This document shows positions 1 to 8,013 of a DNA stretch of 64,000 bases, one piece after another. The notes under the pieces were generated by a model. It saw only the letters and a program-made list of their open reading frames with translations. It was not told the origin of the DNA and did not search any database. The position numbers and the translations under genes are program-made. Origin of the DNA: a virus; the IMG/VR virus record IMGVR_UViG_3300002132_000107, positions 1-64,000 of that record; one strand, given 5' to 3'. Positions within the stretch are counted from its first letter, which is position 1. Every line of letters begins with the position of its first letter.

Positions 1-2711
1 ACATATAAGTTGTTCTTGCTTGCTGTAGTACTAGTAGATATTGTATTAACACCGTAGTTTACTATTTCATTTTGAACCAGTGATACGTTAGATATTATAA
101 TCACCTCTATTTCGTCACTATTAGCCGGAGCTTCAGAAAAAGATAAGGTTGTACCAACAATTGTAAATGTATCTTTGTTTTGGTATGTACCACTTACATA
201 TACATCTACAAAGTTAATACTGGAAGGTGCAACTGTTAATGTATAATCAGTTTGACTACCCGTACCAGTGAAATCATTCCTTGTAATTGTATTAGCCCCA
301 GGGGATATATTTGAAACAACCACTGACATAACCTCAACAGATCCATTGTTTGGAGGAGCTGTAGTAAAGGTAAGTGTAGTACCAGTTATTGAGTATGTTT
401 CTTTTTCTTGGTAAACACCAGCAATAAACACACTAGTAAATAATGTTGAGAATGGTGTTACAGATAAAGTAAAAGCAACCGTAGTACCATCACCTACAAA
501 ATCATCTTTAGCAATTGAACTTGAAGAAGATGCTGCAATAGTTACATTGTTACTACCATCATCAGTAAGGGTTACCCCAGCTCCAGCAACAAGCTTAACC
601 GTATCAACGGTTCCGCTTGAAGGCGTAAGGTTTAAATCTACATCCGTACCAGACTGTATACTTGAATAATCGTATGTTGTACCAGCTACAGTTACCCATG
701 CATTATCGCCGCGAAGAAAAGTAGTTGCATCAGGTGTACCAGTAGCAGATAAGTCCCCTGTAAGGGTCGCTGCACCAGATTGTGTAGTAGTAGGCGTTAA
801 TGTAATAAAAGAGCCGTTAGAAGCCGTGAATGAAGTTACACCACCTGCAGCGCCATTCGATGCTAAGGTAATTCTACCTTGTTGATCAACCGTTATATTG
901 GCATTTGTATATGCGCCAGCAGTAACCGCTGTATTGGCAAGAGCTATTGTCCCGGTTGTTGTTATAGTACCACCAGTAAGTCCAGTGCCAGCAGTAATAC
1001 TTGTTACTCCTTCGTTATCTGTTGTAGCTATATTAAAACTAGGATACGTACCTGTAACCGTAGCACCACCTGTTCCCGTGATTACCACCGTTTGGTCAGG
1101 TAAGGTATTTGTTACAATAGGGTTTTTTGGATCTGAAGCATCTATGCTTATAGCAGTTCCAGCAACTACGGACTGCACTATATTAGAAGGTATAATATCA
1201 CCTACTTTTAAGTTTACAAATCCATTAACAACCGTAAAATTGTCTGTGTCAAAACCAGCTAATCCTCTTACCGCTGTTGCCGTAGTACCAGCAGTAGCTA
1301 AATCAATATTACTTTGGACCGTAGTCCAATCTGTTAAAGCGCCTGTACCGGCCACTAAATCTATTTCAGCAATAAGTACATCACCAACTTTGACCGTTTC
1401 ACCATAAAACGTTCCGTCCACTGTAACCGTGTATGTCCAACCCTTTGTAACAGCAATCTGCGTGCCCCTGCTATCAAGAACTGGTGTATTTGTAGTAGCG
1501 TCATACGCTCCTTGATATATTAGTCCTCCAACAACAGCATTGTCAACATAAGTTTTTATTGCTAATTGAGAAGATAATACAGTATCTGAAGAAGTACCGC
1601 CTCCTAAAGCAACGTCTTCTGAAACAAACTGCATGTTTGCTGTAGAAGTTTCAACGTAAGGTATTAGTCCTGGAGCGCCAACAGTAACGTTCCCTAATCC
1701 ACTTATTGGGCTTAGAGTAACATTATCACCCGCTACAATTGAAGTAACACCACCCTGTGAAGTAGAATTTATTGTTACAATACCCGTGCCCCCACCAGGG
1801 GATATGGATATATCCGTACCCGCTAATATTTGTGTTACCCCAGAGTCTGAGGAAATATTAAAGCTAGGGTATGTGCCGGTTACTACTGTATCACCAGTTC
1901 CTGTAATTACAACTGTTTGGTCAGGCGCAGTGTTTGTTATTGTTGAATTACCAGTTGCACTACTTATAGATATACCAGTTCCAGCAATATTAGATAACAC
2001 GCCTGTGTTACTGATTATAGGATCAGCAGGGTTTGAATTATCAACCGCAATTCCTGTTCCAGCATTTACAGAAGTAACAGTACCACCACCAGCAGGTACA
2101 GCCCACACATTATCACCTCTTAAAAATGTTAATGAATTTGGCACGCCTGTAGCAGAAAATGCAGCCGTTATAGTAACAGCACCATTACTAGACGAGTTAG
2201 GTGTTAAATTTATGAATTGGCTATCCTGTGTACTTATTGTAGTTACAGGGGTAGACCATGTATTATCCCCTCTTAAATAGTTTAAATTACTAGGCGAGCC
2301 AGTGGCAGAAAGACTTGAGGATATACTTACATTACCAATAGATGATAAAACTGGCGTTGAACTAACGAACGTTGAATTAGTAGAAATAATTGACAACACT
2401 CCAATATTCCCTATTGTTATACTATTTGCACCATTTAGGTTACTGTTTGATATAGATATACCAGCGCCTCTTAAAAGGTTCACAGCGCTTATATTACCTA
2501 TGTTACTAGTCAATACAATATTTGCATTCAATCCAGCCGATTGGCTTGATAATGTATAACCACCTAATAAATCAGCTATATCACCTATGTTAAACGTCCT
2601 TGTTGGATTACCATCTACCGGCGTGGCTGAGGTACCATCATATGTAACGGTACCAAGCAGTAAGTCTGACGCTTTAGGCGTAGCCGTTGGATAACTATAT
2701 ATTATTGCCAT
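1..2711 (-). CDS. Tail-fibre-like structural protein, 3' end cut by window edge
   Basis: An open frame starts at ATG 2711 (MAIIYSYPTATP...) and runs without a stop to position 1, so about 903 residues are visible and the C-terminus is missing. The N-terminus is paralogous to the next gene (both have MAI.YSY, then a DLLLGT segment). Typical phage fibre repeats carry an LRGDNxW motif, encoded near 2270, 2120 and 700. Toward the visible C-end there are two tandem modules of about 70 residues with the pattern DDFVGDGTTVAFTL ... VYQEKETY ... LTFTTAPP. Ser, Thr, Gly and Val dominate, as in beta-rich fibres. Probably part of the host-recognition apparatus. The fold is inferred from composition and repeats. 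Confidence 0.8.
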   Translation of the reverse strand, partial: MAIIYSYPTATPKASDLLLGTVTYDGTSATPVDGNPTRTFNIGDIADLLGGYTLSSQSAGLNANIVLTSNIGNISAVNLLRGAGISISNSNLNGANSITIGNIGVLSIISTNSTFVSSTPVLSSIGNVSISSSLSATGSPSNLNYLRGDNTWSTPVTTISTQDSQFINLTPNSSSNGAVTITAAFSATGVPNSLTFLRGDNVWAVPAGGGTVTSVNAGTGIAVDNSNPADPIISNTGVLSNIAGTGISISSATGNSTITNTAPDQTVVITGTGDTVVTGTYPSFNISSDSGVTQILAGTDISISPGGGTGIVTINSTSQGGVTSIVAGDNVTLSPISGLGNVTVGAPGLIPYVETSTANMQFVSEDVALGGGTSSDTVLSSQLAIKTYVDNAVVGGLIYQGAYDATTNTPVLDSRGTQIAVTKGWTYTVTVDGTFYGETVKVGDVLIAEIDLVAGTGALTDWTTVQSNIDLATAGTTATAVRGLAGFDTDNFTVVNGFVNLKVGDIIPSNIVQSVVAGTAISIDASDPKNPIVTNTLPDQTVVITGTGGATVTGTYPSFNIATTDNEGVTSITAGTGLTGGTITTTGTIALANTAVTAGAYTNANITVDQQGRITLASNGAAGGVTSFTASNGSFITLTPTTTQSGAATLTGDLSATGTPDATTFLRGDNAWVTVAGTTYDYSSIQSGTDVDLNLTPSSGTVDTVKLVAGAGVTLTDDGSNNVTIAASSSSSIAKDDFVGDGTTVAFTLSVTPFSTLFTSVFIAGVYQEKETYSITGTTLTFTTAPPNNGSVEVMSVVVSNISPGANTITRNDFTGTGSQTDYTLTVAPSSINFVDVYVSGTYQNKDTFTIVGTTLSFSEAPANSDEIEVIIISNVSLVQNEIVNYGVNTISTSTTASKNNLY

Positions 2712-2740
2712 TTTATATTTTTAGTTAGTTTTTTTAATTA

Positions 2741-5674
2741 TTAAATACATAGTCCTGATTCTATAACTACACTAGATGAGTTTGTTACAACATAAGTTCC
2801 ATTAACTAGACCCCAGTAACCAGCTCCCATAGGAGCGCCAAAATTATTGGTTTGATACAATGTATCTCCGTCTGTTGGATATGTTCCACTACCCGTGTGG
2901 TATCTTGTTGCTCCATGTCCTGCAGCGCAAGCGCTTGCTGTAGAGGTTTCAGGACTTGCATTTGTTAAGAATGAAGTAAGAGCAGGTTGCACAACACCTG
3001 AAACAGATTGCGTTATTGTAATATTTGAACTAGGTATTGTTCCGTTTATAGTACCAGTCCCGTTATTGCTTGCTGAATCAGTCCAAGTAGGCCCTGACGT
3101 AAATGCATAACCTGAATTAGCAGTTATAGTATGAACAAATTGATATGCATCACCTGCGTCACCTGTTATAGTGGCACTAGGAGTTAGACTAGTTGTGGTG
3201 TTTGCAAAACCAGTTACATTATTGCTAAATGCTAAAGTAACCGTATATTGTACCGGTGGTACTGGGCACACTAAACAAGATCCAACTGATACAGCTACTG
3301 AACCTGCTGATTGTTTTTGGAATGGCATGTATACACCTTGATATTTAACTTGTACCACATCATTTATATTCATACTACTCACAAACGATGCATCTATTGA
3401 TGTTGCCCCACAAATATCACACACTCCTACGTGATACATTGTTATTGGTGTAGTTTCTGCTGCATTACATATTGTGAATATTGAAAACGTATATCCAACA
3501 TTTATATTACAACTTGGTGGAGGCGCAACTGCAATAGTACCAGACACATTGGTAGTAACCGTAGTGTTTGCAGTAATAGTACCCGTGTTAGGATTAGGTG
3601 AAACTGTAGGTCCTGATGTCCACACATAACCGTTAGGTATTGAAGCCCCAGAGCTAAACGAATATGTAAACGGAGATGCGCCAGATTGCGTAGCACCAGT
3701 TTGGTCACCAGTTGGTGTATACACTTGCGCCCCTGCTATATTATAATTAACTTGCAATGTAGCGTCAACCGGCGGCGTATAAGCAGCTATTGTACCTAAT
3801 ATTGATGTTGTTTCATTGTAAGTTCCACCCACTTGTTTTTGGCCAGAAGCATCGGTAATGTAAGGGCCATCTGTCCATGCATAATTAGCGTTTGCAGGGG
3901 CAGTAGTAGTAAACGAATAATTAAATGGTACAGGACCAATTTGCTGCGCACCATTTAAATCACCTGTTAAAGTATACCATGAAGTGTTCCCAACAACTTG
4001 GCTTTCATCTATAGTCAAGTTAACAATTGCATTACTTGTTTGTAGTGCTAACGTACCTGTTATGTATGTAAATACAGTTTGCGAGCCTGATATACTACCA
4101 GAAGCATTGGTTATGGTTGGTCCAGATGAAAAGTAATATCCGTTATCAGCGGTAATCCCTGTTGTGAAAGAATAACTAAGTGGGCAGTTGCCAGATTGAG
4201 TGGCCCCTGTTTGATCACCACTTAAAGTAAATTGACCACCAGATATGCCACTAGTATCTACACTAAGTGTTGCTACGCATGGTGGTGGAGGAATAACTTG
4301 TACCTGTCCACTTATTGATGTAACCACTGTTTGATCTCCAGTCAATGTACCACTAGCATTTGATATAGTAGGACCCGTTACAAACTCATAGCCAGCAATT
4401 GGTGTAACCGTAGTATTAAAAGCATAAGCTAGTGGGGAAGCACCGGATTGTGTAGCGCCATTTAGATCGCCACCTATTGTATAGGCTGTTCCAGCAGAAC
4501 CGCCGGTAATGGTATTAGATATACTAAGGGTGGCTGTAACCGGTGGCACTACAATAGCCTCTACAGTACCCGCTAATATAGTATATACAGTTTCATCCAC
4601 ACTGAATGTTCCAGTGGCGTTTGTAACCGTAGGGCCTGAAGAAAAGAAGAATCCAGCGTTAGGGGTAATTGAAGTACTGTATGCATAGGATGCCCCCGCT
4701 ATCCCCATTTTGGTAGTTCCGACTTGGTCACCACCTATTGTGTATTCCGTACCAGATATATTATTAGTAAATGCCAATGTAGTCATATACTGGCTTGCAG
4801 CCGCCACCACTACATATAATGTATTTGCGTTCTTTGTAACTAGTGCCGCATATTCCGTCCCACTTAGACTTACCACTTGTTGTACTGCACCAGTACTTGT
4901 AAATGTATCCGTGTCATTTCTAATATCCCCTGTGTCGCCAGCATCAATATATGCTTTAACATTTGTAAGTGCATTTATTGGTAAAGCCGCTAATGTAGTT
5001 GTTTTTACATCTGTAGAAGAACTTTGATTAAACGCTATAAAATCATTGCTTATAGCCGTTGTTTGGTTTTCACTAAACTTAATATAGTTATTTAAACCCG
5101 TTAGGTCAACACCTATAACAGGGTTAACAGTGGCAGATCCACTAACTATATATAAACCACTACCAGTGGTAACACTTGTAACTGTTCCAACCGGTAGTCC
5201 AGACACCCCAATTGTAATCGCATTTGATCCGTTATTTGTCAATGCAATATTTGGACCAGCCAATAAAGAAACTATAGTTTGTGAGGAATCACTTCCATTC
5301 AACCTAATGTTATTATTCAAACCAGCTTGTACGCTGTTTATTGTATATGTAGTATTTGTGCCCCCAGGTACAGCAGCCCAGACATTATCACCTCTAAGAT
5401 AGTTTGAAGCAGATGGTGTACCAGAAGCAGTTAGACTAGCGCTTAAACTACCCGTAGTGGTTATATTACCCCCAATCAAACTAATAAAAGTAGTGGCAGT
5501 AGTATCAATACTAGTTACAGTTCCACCACCCGGTACACCTGTTTGTACTAAGTCTACAATGCTCTGTATTGAGAATGATTTTGTCGGTTTTCCCGATGCA
5601 CTAACATCCGTACCTAATAATAGGTCACCAAATGCTGGCTGTGTTGCTTGCTCGTAACTATATACTATTGCCAT
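2741..5674 (-). CDS. Tail-fibre-like protein with Ig-like tandem repeats
   Basis: 977 residues, starting MAIVYSYEQATQ with a DLLLGTDVSASG segment that mirrors the neighbouring paralogue. An LRGDNVW fibre motif lies near residue 93. From about residue 300 to 725 there are five modules of roughly 80-88 residues with the recurring pattern TYTIGGDxxGATQSG ... YSF ... GYxFxSGPTxTNASG ... ISG, and a divergent further copy near 815-905. A Cys-rich insert (CNAAE, CDICG, CLVCP) separates them. The repeats look like extracellular beta-sandwich modules. Likely a distal tail fibre or adhesin. The receptor is unknown. Confidence 0.78.
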   Translation of the reverse strand: MAIVYSYEQATQPAFGDLLLGTDVSASGKPTKSFSIQSIVDLVQTGVPGGGTVTSIDTTATTFISLIGGNITTTGSLSASLTASGTPSASNYLRGDNVWAAVPGGTNTTYTINSVQAGLNNNIRLNGSDSSQTIVSLLAGPNIALTNNGSNAITIGVSGLPVGTVTSVTTGSGLYIVSGSATVNPVIGVDLTGLNNYIKFSENQTTAISNDFIAFNQSSSTDVKTTTLAALPINALTNVKAYIDAGDTGDIRNDTDTFTSTGAVQQVVSLSGTEYAALVTKNANTLYVVVAAASQYMTTLAFTNNISGTEYTIGGDQVGTTKMGIAGASYAYSTSITPNAGFFFSSGPTVTNATGTFSVDETVYTILAGTVEAIVVPPVTATLSISNTITGGSAGTAYTIGGDLNGATQSGASPLAYAFNTTVTPIAGYEFVTGPTISNASGTLTGDQTVVTSISGQVQVIPPPPCVATLSVDTSGISGGQFTLSGDQTGATQSGNCPLSYSFTTGITADNGYYFSSGPTITNASGSISGSQTVFTYITGTLALQTSNAIVNLTIDESQVVGNTSWYTLTGDLNGAQQIGPVPFNYSFTTTAPANANYAWTDGPYITDASGQKQVGGTYNETTSILGTIAAYTPPVDATLQVNYNIAGAQVYTPTGDQTGATQSGASPFTYSFSSGASIPNGYVWTSGPTVSPNPNTGTITANTTVTTNVSGTIAVAPPPSCNINVGYTFSIFTICNAAETTPITMYHVGVCDICGATSIDASFVSSMNINDVVQVKYQGVYMPFQKQSAGSVAVSVGSCLVCPVPPVQYTVTLAFSNNVTGFANTTTSLTPSATITGDAGDAYQFVHTITANSGYAFTSGPTWTDSASNNGTGTINGTIPSSNITITQSVSGVVQPALTSFLTNASPETSTASACAAGHGATRYHTGSGTYPTDGDTLYQTNNFGAPMGAGYWGLVNGTYVVTNSSSVVIESGLCI

Positions 5675-5677
5675 GTC

Positions 5678-5947
5678 TTATGCTCTTCTTGATTGTTCCT
5701 TTTCTTGTTTTGTTCCGTCAGGTCTATTTTGAGCCTGTGTACCGCCTCTATTAAAAGCCATAGGCACAAACCTGCGGGTATTGTGGTCAAAATCCTTACC
5801 TTTTATATCCTTGCCATCTTTAATGGCCTCTCTTCTCTTCATTTGGCTCTCTCTACGCTTTTTTTCCCTGTCAGGAGTATTCGCCGCAGCCAAATCACGC
5901 TTCTTTTTATCAGCAGCACCCTTAGGTGATAGTTTTTGCTTCCCCAT
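5678..5947 (-). CDS. Small basic phage protein (89 aa)
   Basis: A Lys/Arg-rich, soluble 89-residue protein starting MGKQKLSPKGAADKKKRDL. It has no membrane segment or known catalytic motif. It sits directly upstream of the 977-residue fibre gene in the same direction, and its start codon lies 4 bases from the stop of the 31-residue gene before it. The composition fits a nucleic-acid- or scaffold-interacting protein, but no family was recognised. A rightward frame covering the same bases is treated as a shadow. Confidence 0.6.
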   Translation of the reverse strand: MGKQKLSPKGAADKKKRDLAAANTPDREKKRRESQMKRREAIKDGKDIKGKDFDHNTRRFVPMAFNRGGTQAQNRPDGTKQEKEQSRRA

Positions 5948-5950
5948 AAC

Positions 5951-6046
5951 TTATATAACCTGCTCAGTACCTAAATATATAGCCACAACAGTCTCATTCC
6001 CTAAATATAAGGTGGCAACCACTTCATTTCCTAAATTAATAGCCAT
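5951..6046 (-). CDS. 31-residue protein made of YLG repeats
   Basis: ATG 6046 to TAA 5951 encodes 31 residues, nearly all of it a threefold repeat: NLGNEVVAT, YLGNETVVAI, YLGTEQVI. It is the first gene of the leftward unit after the divergent region and ends 3 bases before the next start. Similar LYLGxxxV strings occur in small phage structural proteins, as far as I can recall. The internal periodicity and tight spacing argue for a real gene. Function unknown. Confidence 0.5.
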   Translation of the reverse strand: MAINLGNEVVATLYLGNETVVAIYLGTEQVI

Positions 6047-6111
6047 ATTTCAATGTTTTGTATACTATATATACTTACACAACAACCCCACAATTTACAC
6101 CATAGACATAA

Positions 6112-6164
6112 AGTGGGACATTAGCCCCCTACTATTTATATTAACACCCTAACGTCGCACTTTT
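6112..6164. repeat. Palindromic element, copy 1 of 3
   Basis: An imperfect inverted repeat. The left arm AAGTGGGACATTAG and right arm CTAACGTCGCACTTT flank an AT-rich core (CTACTATTTATATTAAC). Closely related copies lie at 8756 and, in opposite orientation, at 13031. This copy sits in the divergent region just upstream of the leftward genes. It could be an operator, a bidirectional terminator or a replication element. Confidence 0.65.
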
Positions 6165-6482
6165 ACACCGTACCTTATATAATACGCGTAGCGTTTTTTA
6201 AAAAAAAATTTATAATTTTTACCTTTTTTATATAAAACAGCCAGGTGGAAAAAAAATTGTTGTGAATATTGAGGTGTGGTATAACACCTATATTTTACGG
6301 TGCGGTACCGAAAAGGTTTTGCGTTTCGTTTTAACCGGGTCCCCCATTTCCCTGACGTTTTGGCGTTATCGTTTTGCCTTTCGGCAGGTTTTCCGTGCAC
6401 GTTTGGGGTATTCTATGTTGGCCTACTGCCGCTGCGATCGGTACACCGTTTGAGTTGTCGTTTCGGTATCGGTAATGGTCTG

Positions 6483-6649
6483 ACCTCACGGCTTCTGCCC
6501 GAGCAAACCTCACGGCATTCTTCCGAGCGATCGGTATCGGTGTCGGTAACGGTATCGGGATCGGGATTGTTATCGGTTTCGGGGTGGTATCGGTGCCGGT
6601 GCCGGTGTTGGTGCCGGTATCGGCAGACCTCACGGTCCTTATTGCGAGC
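6483..6649 (+). repeat. Three direct repeats ACCTCACGG-N8/9-CGAGC
   Basis: Three copies at 6483-6504, 6507-6528 and 6627-6649 share ACCTCACGG, then 8 or 9 variable pyrimidine-rich bases, then CGAGC. The first two are almost adjacent. The third follows the GGTNNC tandem block. Iteron-like spacing suggests protein-binding sites, but no binding protein can be named. Confidence 0.6.
6533..6623 (+). repeat. Degenerate GGTNNC hexamer tandem repeat
   Basis: About 15 consecutive degenerate hexamers (GGTATC, GGTGTC, GGTAAC, GGGATC, GGTGCC and similar). The block is GC-rich in an AT-rich genome. The long reading frames on both strands here come from the repeat period and lack protein-like composition, so I treat this as non-coding. 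Confidence 0.7.
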
Positions 6650-6672
6650 ATTCTCTTAGCATTTTTAAAAGG

Positions 6673-6710
6673 GTTGATACGAGTCTTTATTGATAATATA
6701 TATGTAACTA
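6673..6710 (+). promoter_or_regulatory. Early promoter repeat P1
   Basis: TTGATA, 17-base spacer beginning CGA and ending TTGATAA, then TATATA, followed by TGTAACTA. This is the first of nine near-identical sigma70-type promoters that drive the rightward early genes. Confidence 0.75.
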
Positions 6711-6713
6711 AAA

Positions 6714-6740
6714 AATAATAATAATAATAATAATAATAAT
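6714..6740 (+). repeat. (AAT)9 microsatellite in the P1 leader
   Basis: Nine perfect AAT units lie between promoter P1 and the 34-residue gene at 6755, followed by a short ACT triplet run. It falls in the untranslated leader, where copy-number change could alter spacing or translation. Confidence 0.85.
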
Positions 6741-6754
6741 TAAATACTACTACT

Positions 6755-6859
6755 ATGCAAACTATTAAAATTAAATTAATTCTTTTATTAATAAATATAA
6801 TAAGACCCCTTAGAAGATTATTAAAATCTATAGACTATAAATTAATAGACTTAGTCTAA
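6755..6859 (+). CDS. 34-residue hydrophobic early peptide
   Basis: The frame opens at ATG 6755 in the same ACTATG context used by the neighbouring early genes and ends at TAA 6859. The N-terminal half (IKLILLLINII) could form a short membrane helix and is followed by a basic stretch. It lies downstream of promoter P1 and upstream of P2. Short length makes this a tentative gene. Function unknown. Confidence 0.4.
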   Translation: MQTIKIKLILLLINIIRPLRRLLKSIDYKLIDLV

Positions 6860-6870
6860 ATAAAAAAAAA

Positions 6871-6908
6871 GTTGACACGAGTTCACTTTGATAATATAAA
6901 TGTAACTA
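6871..6908 (+). promoter_or_regulatory. Early promoter repeat P2
   Basis: TTGACA (6872-6877), 17-base spacer, TATAAA (6895-6900), then TGTAACTA. Matches the shared early-promoter consensus. It drives the 57-residue gene at 6924. Confidence 0.8.
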
Positions 6909-6923
6909 ATAAAAATTATACTT

Positions 6924-7097
6924 ATGACTTCTATTCAAAAACAATTTAAACTTACAACATCATTCCAAATTATTTACTCACATGAACATAAACTATATGA
7001 CTTTACAATATTTGACTTAGCTACTAAAAAAGTTTTATATCACTATCACTTTGAAAACTTAAAAGATATTAATAAATTAATTCAACAATATAAATAA
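6924..7097 (+). CDS. Small early protein, 57 aa
   Basis: ATG 6924 to TAA 7097, placed 24 bases after the -10 box of P2. Soluble, rich in aromatic residues, His and Lys (FQIIYSHEHKLYDFTIF). No recognised family. Position directly behind a strong early promoter suggests a host-takeover or regulatory role, which is inference only. Confidence 0.6.
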   Translation: MTSIQKQFKLTTSFQIIYSHEHKLYDFTIFDLATKKVLYHYHFENLKDINKLIQQYK

Positions 7098-7104
7098 TAC
7101 AACT

Positions 7105-7287
7105 ATGATACCATACAAAATTAAAACAAGCCCTAAGTCTAACTACACATGGATTGACTATGTAGATAATGGAGTACCAACAAGATCAATGACACACAAA
7201 CCAATATACACTTGTAAAGAGTCTAAAGCTATGCAAGACTATGAGAATGGAATTGCATTATTCTTAGATAGTTTACTACAAAGATAA
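7105..7287 (+). CDS. Small early protein, 60 aa
   Basis: Begins MIPYKIKTSPKSNYTWIDYV, 8 bases after the stop of the preceding gene, so it is probably cotranscribed from P2. Soluble mixed alpha/beta composition, no membrane helix, no known motif. Unrecognised. Confidence 0.6.
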   Translation: MIPYKIKTSPKSNYTWIDYVDNGVPTRSMTHKPIYTCKESKAMQDYENGIALFLDSLLQR

Positions 7288-7305
7288 ATGCTATGCATAA
7301 AAAAG

Positions 7306-7342
7306 CTTGACACGAATGCATTTTGATAATATAAACGTAACT
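7306..7342 (+). promoter_or_regulatory. Early promoter repeat P3
   Basis: TTGACA (7307-7312), 17-base spacer ending TTGATAA, TATAAA (7330-7335), then CGTAACTA. Preceded by ATGCTATGCATAA, a variant of the DnaA-box-like repeat. Confidence 0.8.
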
Positions 7343-7356
7343 AAAATAAATAAATT

Positions 7357-7479
7357 ATGACTAACGAAATTAAAAGCGAAATAATCGCAACGATCGACGA
7401 ATTAAACCAATATTTAAATGGCAACGTAACTAAAACTAGTATACAAATTACGCTTGACGAATTAATAAATAAATTATAA
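7357..7479 (+). CDS. Small early protein, 40 aa
   Basis: ATG 7357 to TAA 7479, 21 bases after the -10 box of P3. A short acidic helix-forming peptide (EIIATIDELNQYL ... LDELINKL). No family recognised. The next gene starts 2 bases after its stop, indicating an operon. Confidence 0.5.
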   Translation: MTNEIKSEIIATIDELNQYLNGNVTKTSIQITLDELINKL

Positions 7480-7481
7480 CT

Positions 7482-7643
7482 ATGCAAACACTAAGAGAAT
7501 TAACAAACGAATCATTTGATGCTATACATAACATCTTATATAACCACCTCATCGAAACTAAAGGCGAGTGTGATCATGATAAACATGGAGAACTATTAGT
7601 GGATGTAATATGGGAACTTAAAAAAAGGTTGACACGAGAGTAA
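7482..7643 (+). CDS. Small early protein, 53 aa, 3' end overlaps promoter P4
   Basis: ATG 7482 to TAA 7643. Acidic, with a Cys/His-containing segment (ECDHDKH). Its last six codons (AAA AGG TTG ACA CGA GAG) contain the -35 box of the following promoter P4, so coding and promoter sequence are shared. It also contains a DnaA-box-like repeat (7519-7530, read as DAIH). Function unknown. Confidence 0.55.
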   Translation: MQTLRELTNESFDAIHNILYNHLIETKGECDHDKHGELLVDVIWELKKRLTRE

Positions 7644-7665
7644 ATTGATAATATAAATGTAACTA
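7628..7665 (+). promoter_or_regulatory. Early promoter repeat P4
   Basis: TTGACA (7629-7634), 17-base spacer, TATAAA (7652-7657), TGTAACTA. The -35 box lies inside the end of the upstream gene. Confidence 0.8.
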
Positions 7666-7678
7666 AAAAATATAAATT

Positions 7679-7786
7679 ATGACTTACAATGGAATTGCAA
7701 ACGACGAATTTGGTATGGACTATAATCAACTAGGCCCTAATGAAAAAGAATGGGTACAAGAAGTATATGAAGAATTTAACAACTAA
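7679..7786 (+). CDS. Small early protein, 35 aa
   Basis: ATG 7679 to TAA 7786, 22 bases after the -10 box of P4. A very acidic soluble peptide (for example EKEWVQEVYEEF). No family recognised. Cotranscribed with the next gene, which starts 12 bases later. Confidence 0.45.
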   Translation: MTYNGIANDEFGMDYNQLGPNEKEWVQEVYEEFNN

Positions 7787-7797
7787 AAAATATAACT

Positions 7798-7959
7798 ATG
7801 CAAACACAAGAACAAATACTAGACAACATCGTACAAATTATGGATAATTACATAAACAAAGGAAGCATATTTTGGACGGCAAAAACAACACTTAACGAAA
7901 TACAAACACTCCTTGAAGAAAACTATATCCACGGATCCTTAGACAATAACTATAAATAA
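7798..7959 (+). CDS. Small early protein, 53 aa
   Basis: ATG 7798 (context ATAACTATG) to TAA 7959. Predicted alpha-helical (ILDNIVQIMDNYINKG ... LNEIQTLLEE). No known motif. Promoter P5 begins right at its stop codon. Confidence 0.55.
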   Translation: MQTQEQILDNIVQIMDNYINKGSIFWTAKTTLNEIQTLLEENYIHGSLDNNYK

Positions 7960-7960
7960 G

Positions 7961-7993
7961 GTTAACACGAAACTAAATTGATAATAAATATGA
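7961..7993 (+). promoter_or_regulatory. Early promoter repeat P5
   Basis: TTAACA (7962-7967), 17-base spacer starting CGA and ending TTGATAA, TAAATA (7985-7990). The -35 box differs by one base from the consensus and the downstream TGTAACTA is diverged. Confidence 0.65.
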
Positions 7994-8013
7994 ACAATAA
8001 AAATAATATAACT

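Larger units (their letters stand above)
6165..6672. other. Divergent intergenic region, candidate replication origin/control region
   Basis: No convincing gene. The first part (about 6170-6290) is very AT-rich, with A and T runs and a small perfect hairpin (AGGTGT-GGTATA-ACACCT near 6270). The second part (about 6300-6655) is strikingly GC-rich for this genome and holds direct repeats and degenerate hexamer tandem repeats. Leftward genes begin on one side and the rightward early promoters on the other. An AT-rich unwinding-like stretch beside iteron-like repeats at a divergent border is how many origins look. Origin function is inferred, not shown. Confidence 0.5.

Noticed and set aside
898-2280. 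Long rightward frames opposite the tail-fibre genes
   Set aside because: They are mirror frames of the leftward fibre genes, made of Val/Pro/Thr-rich low-complexity sequence. The leftward frames have sensible N-termini, repeats and paralogy.
6149-6659. Reading frames on both strands across the GC-rich island (including 6300-6659 rightward and 6331-6651 leftward)
   Set aside because: The translations are low-complexity Arg/Thr/Ser/Pro or Gly/Cys strings produced by the hexamer and direct repeats, and neither strand shows a protein-like start context.
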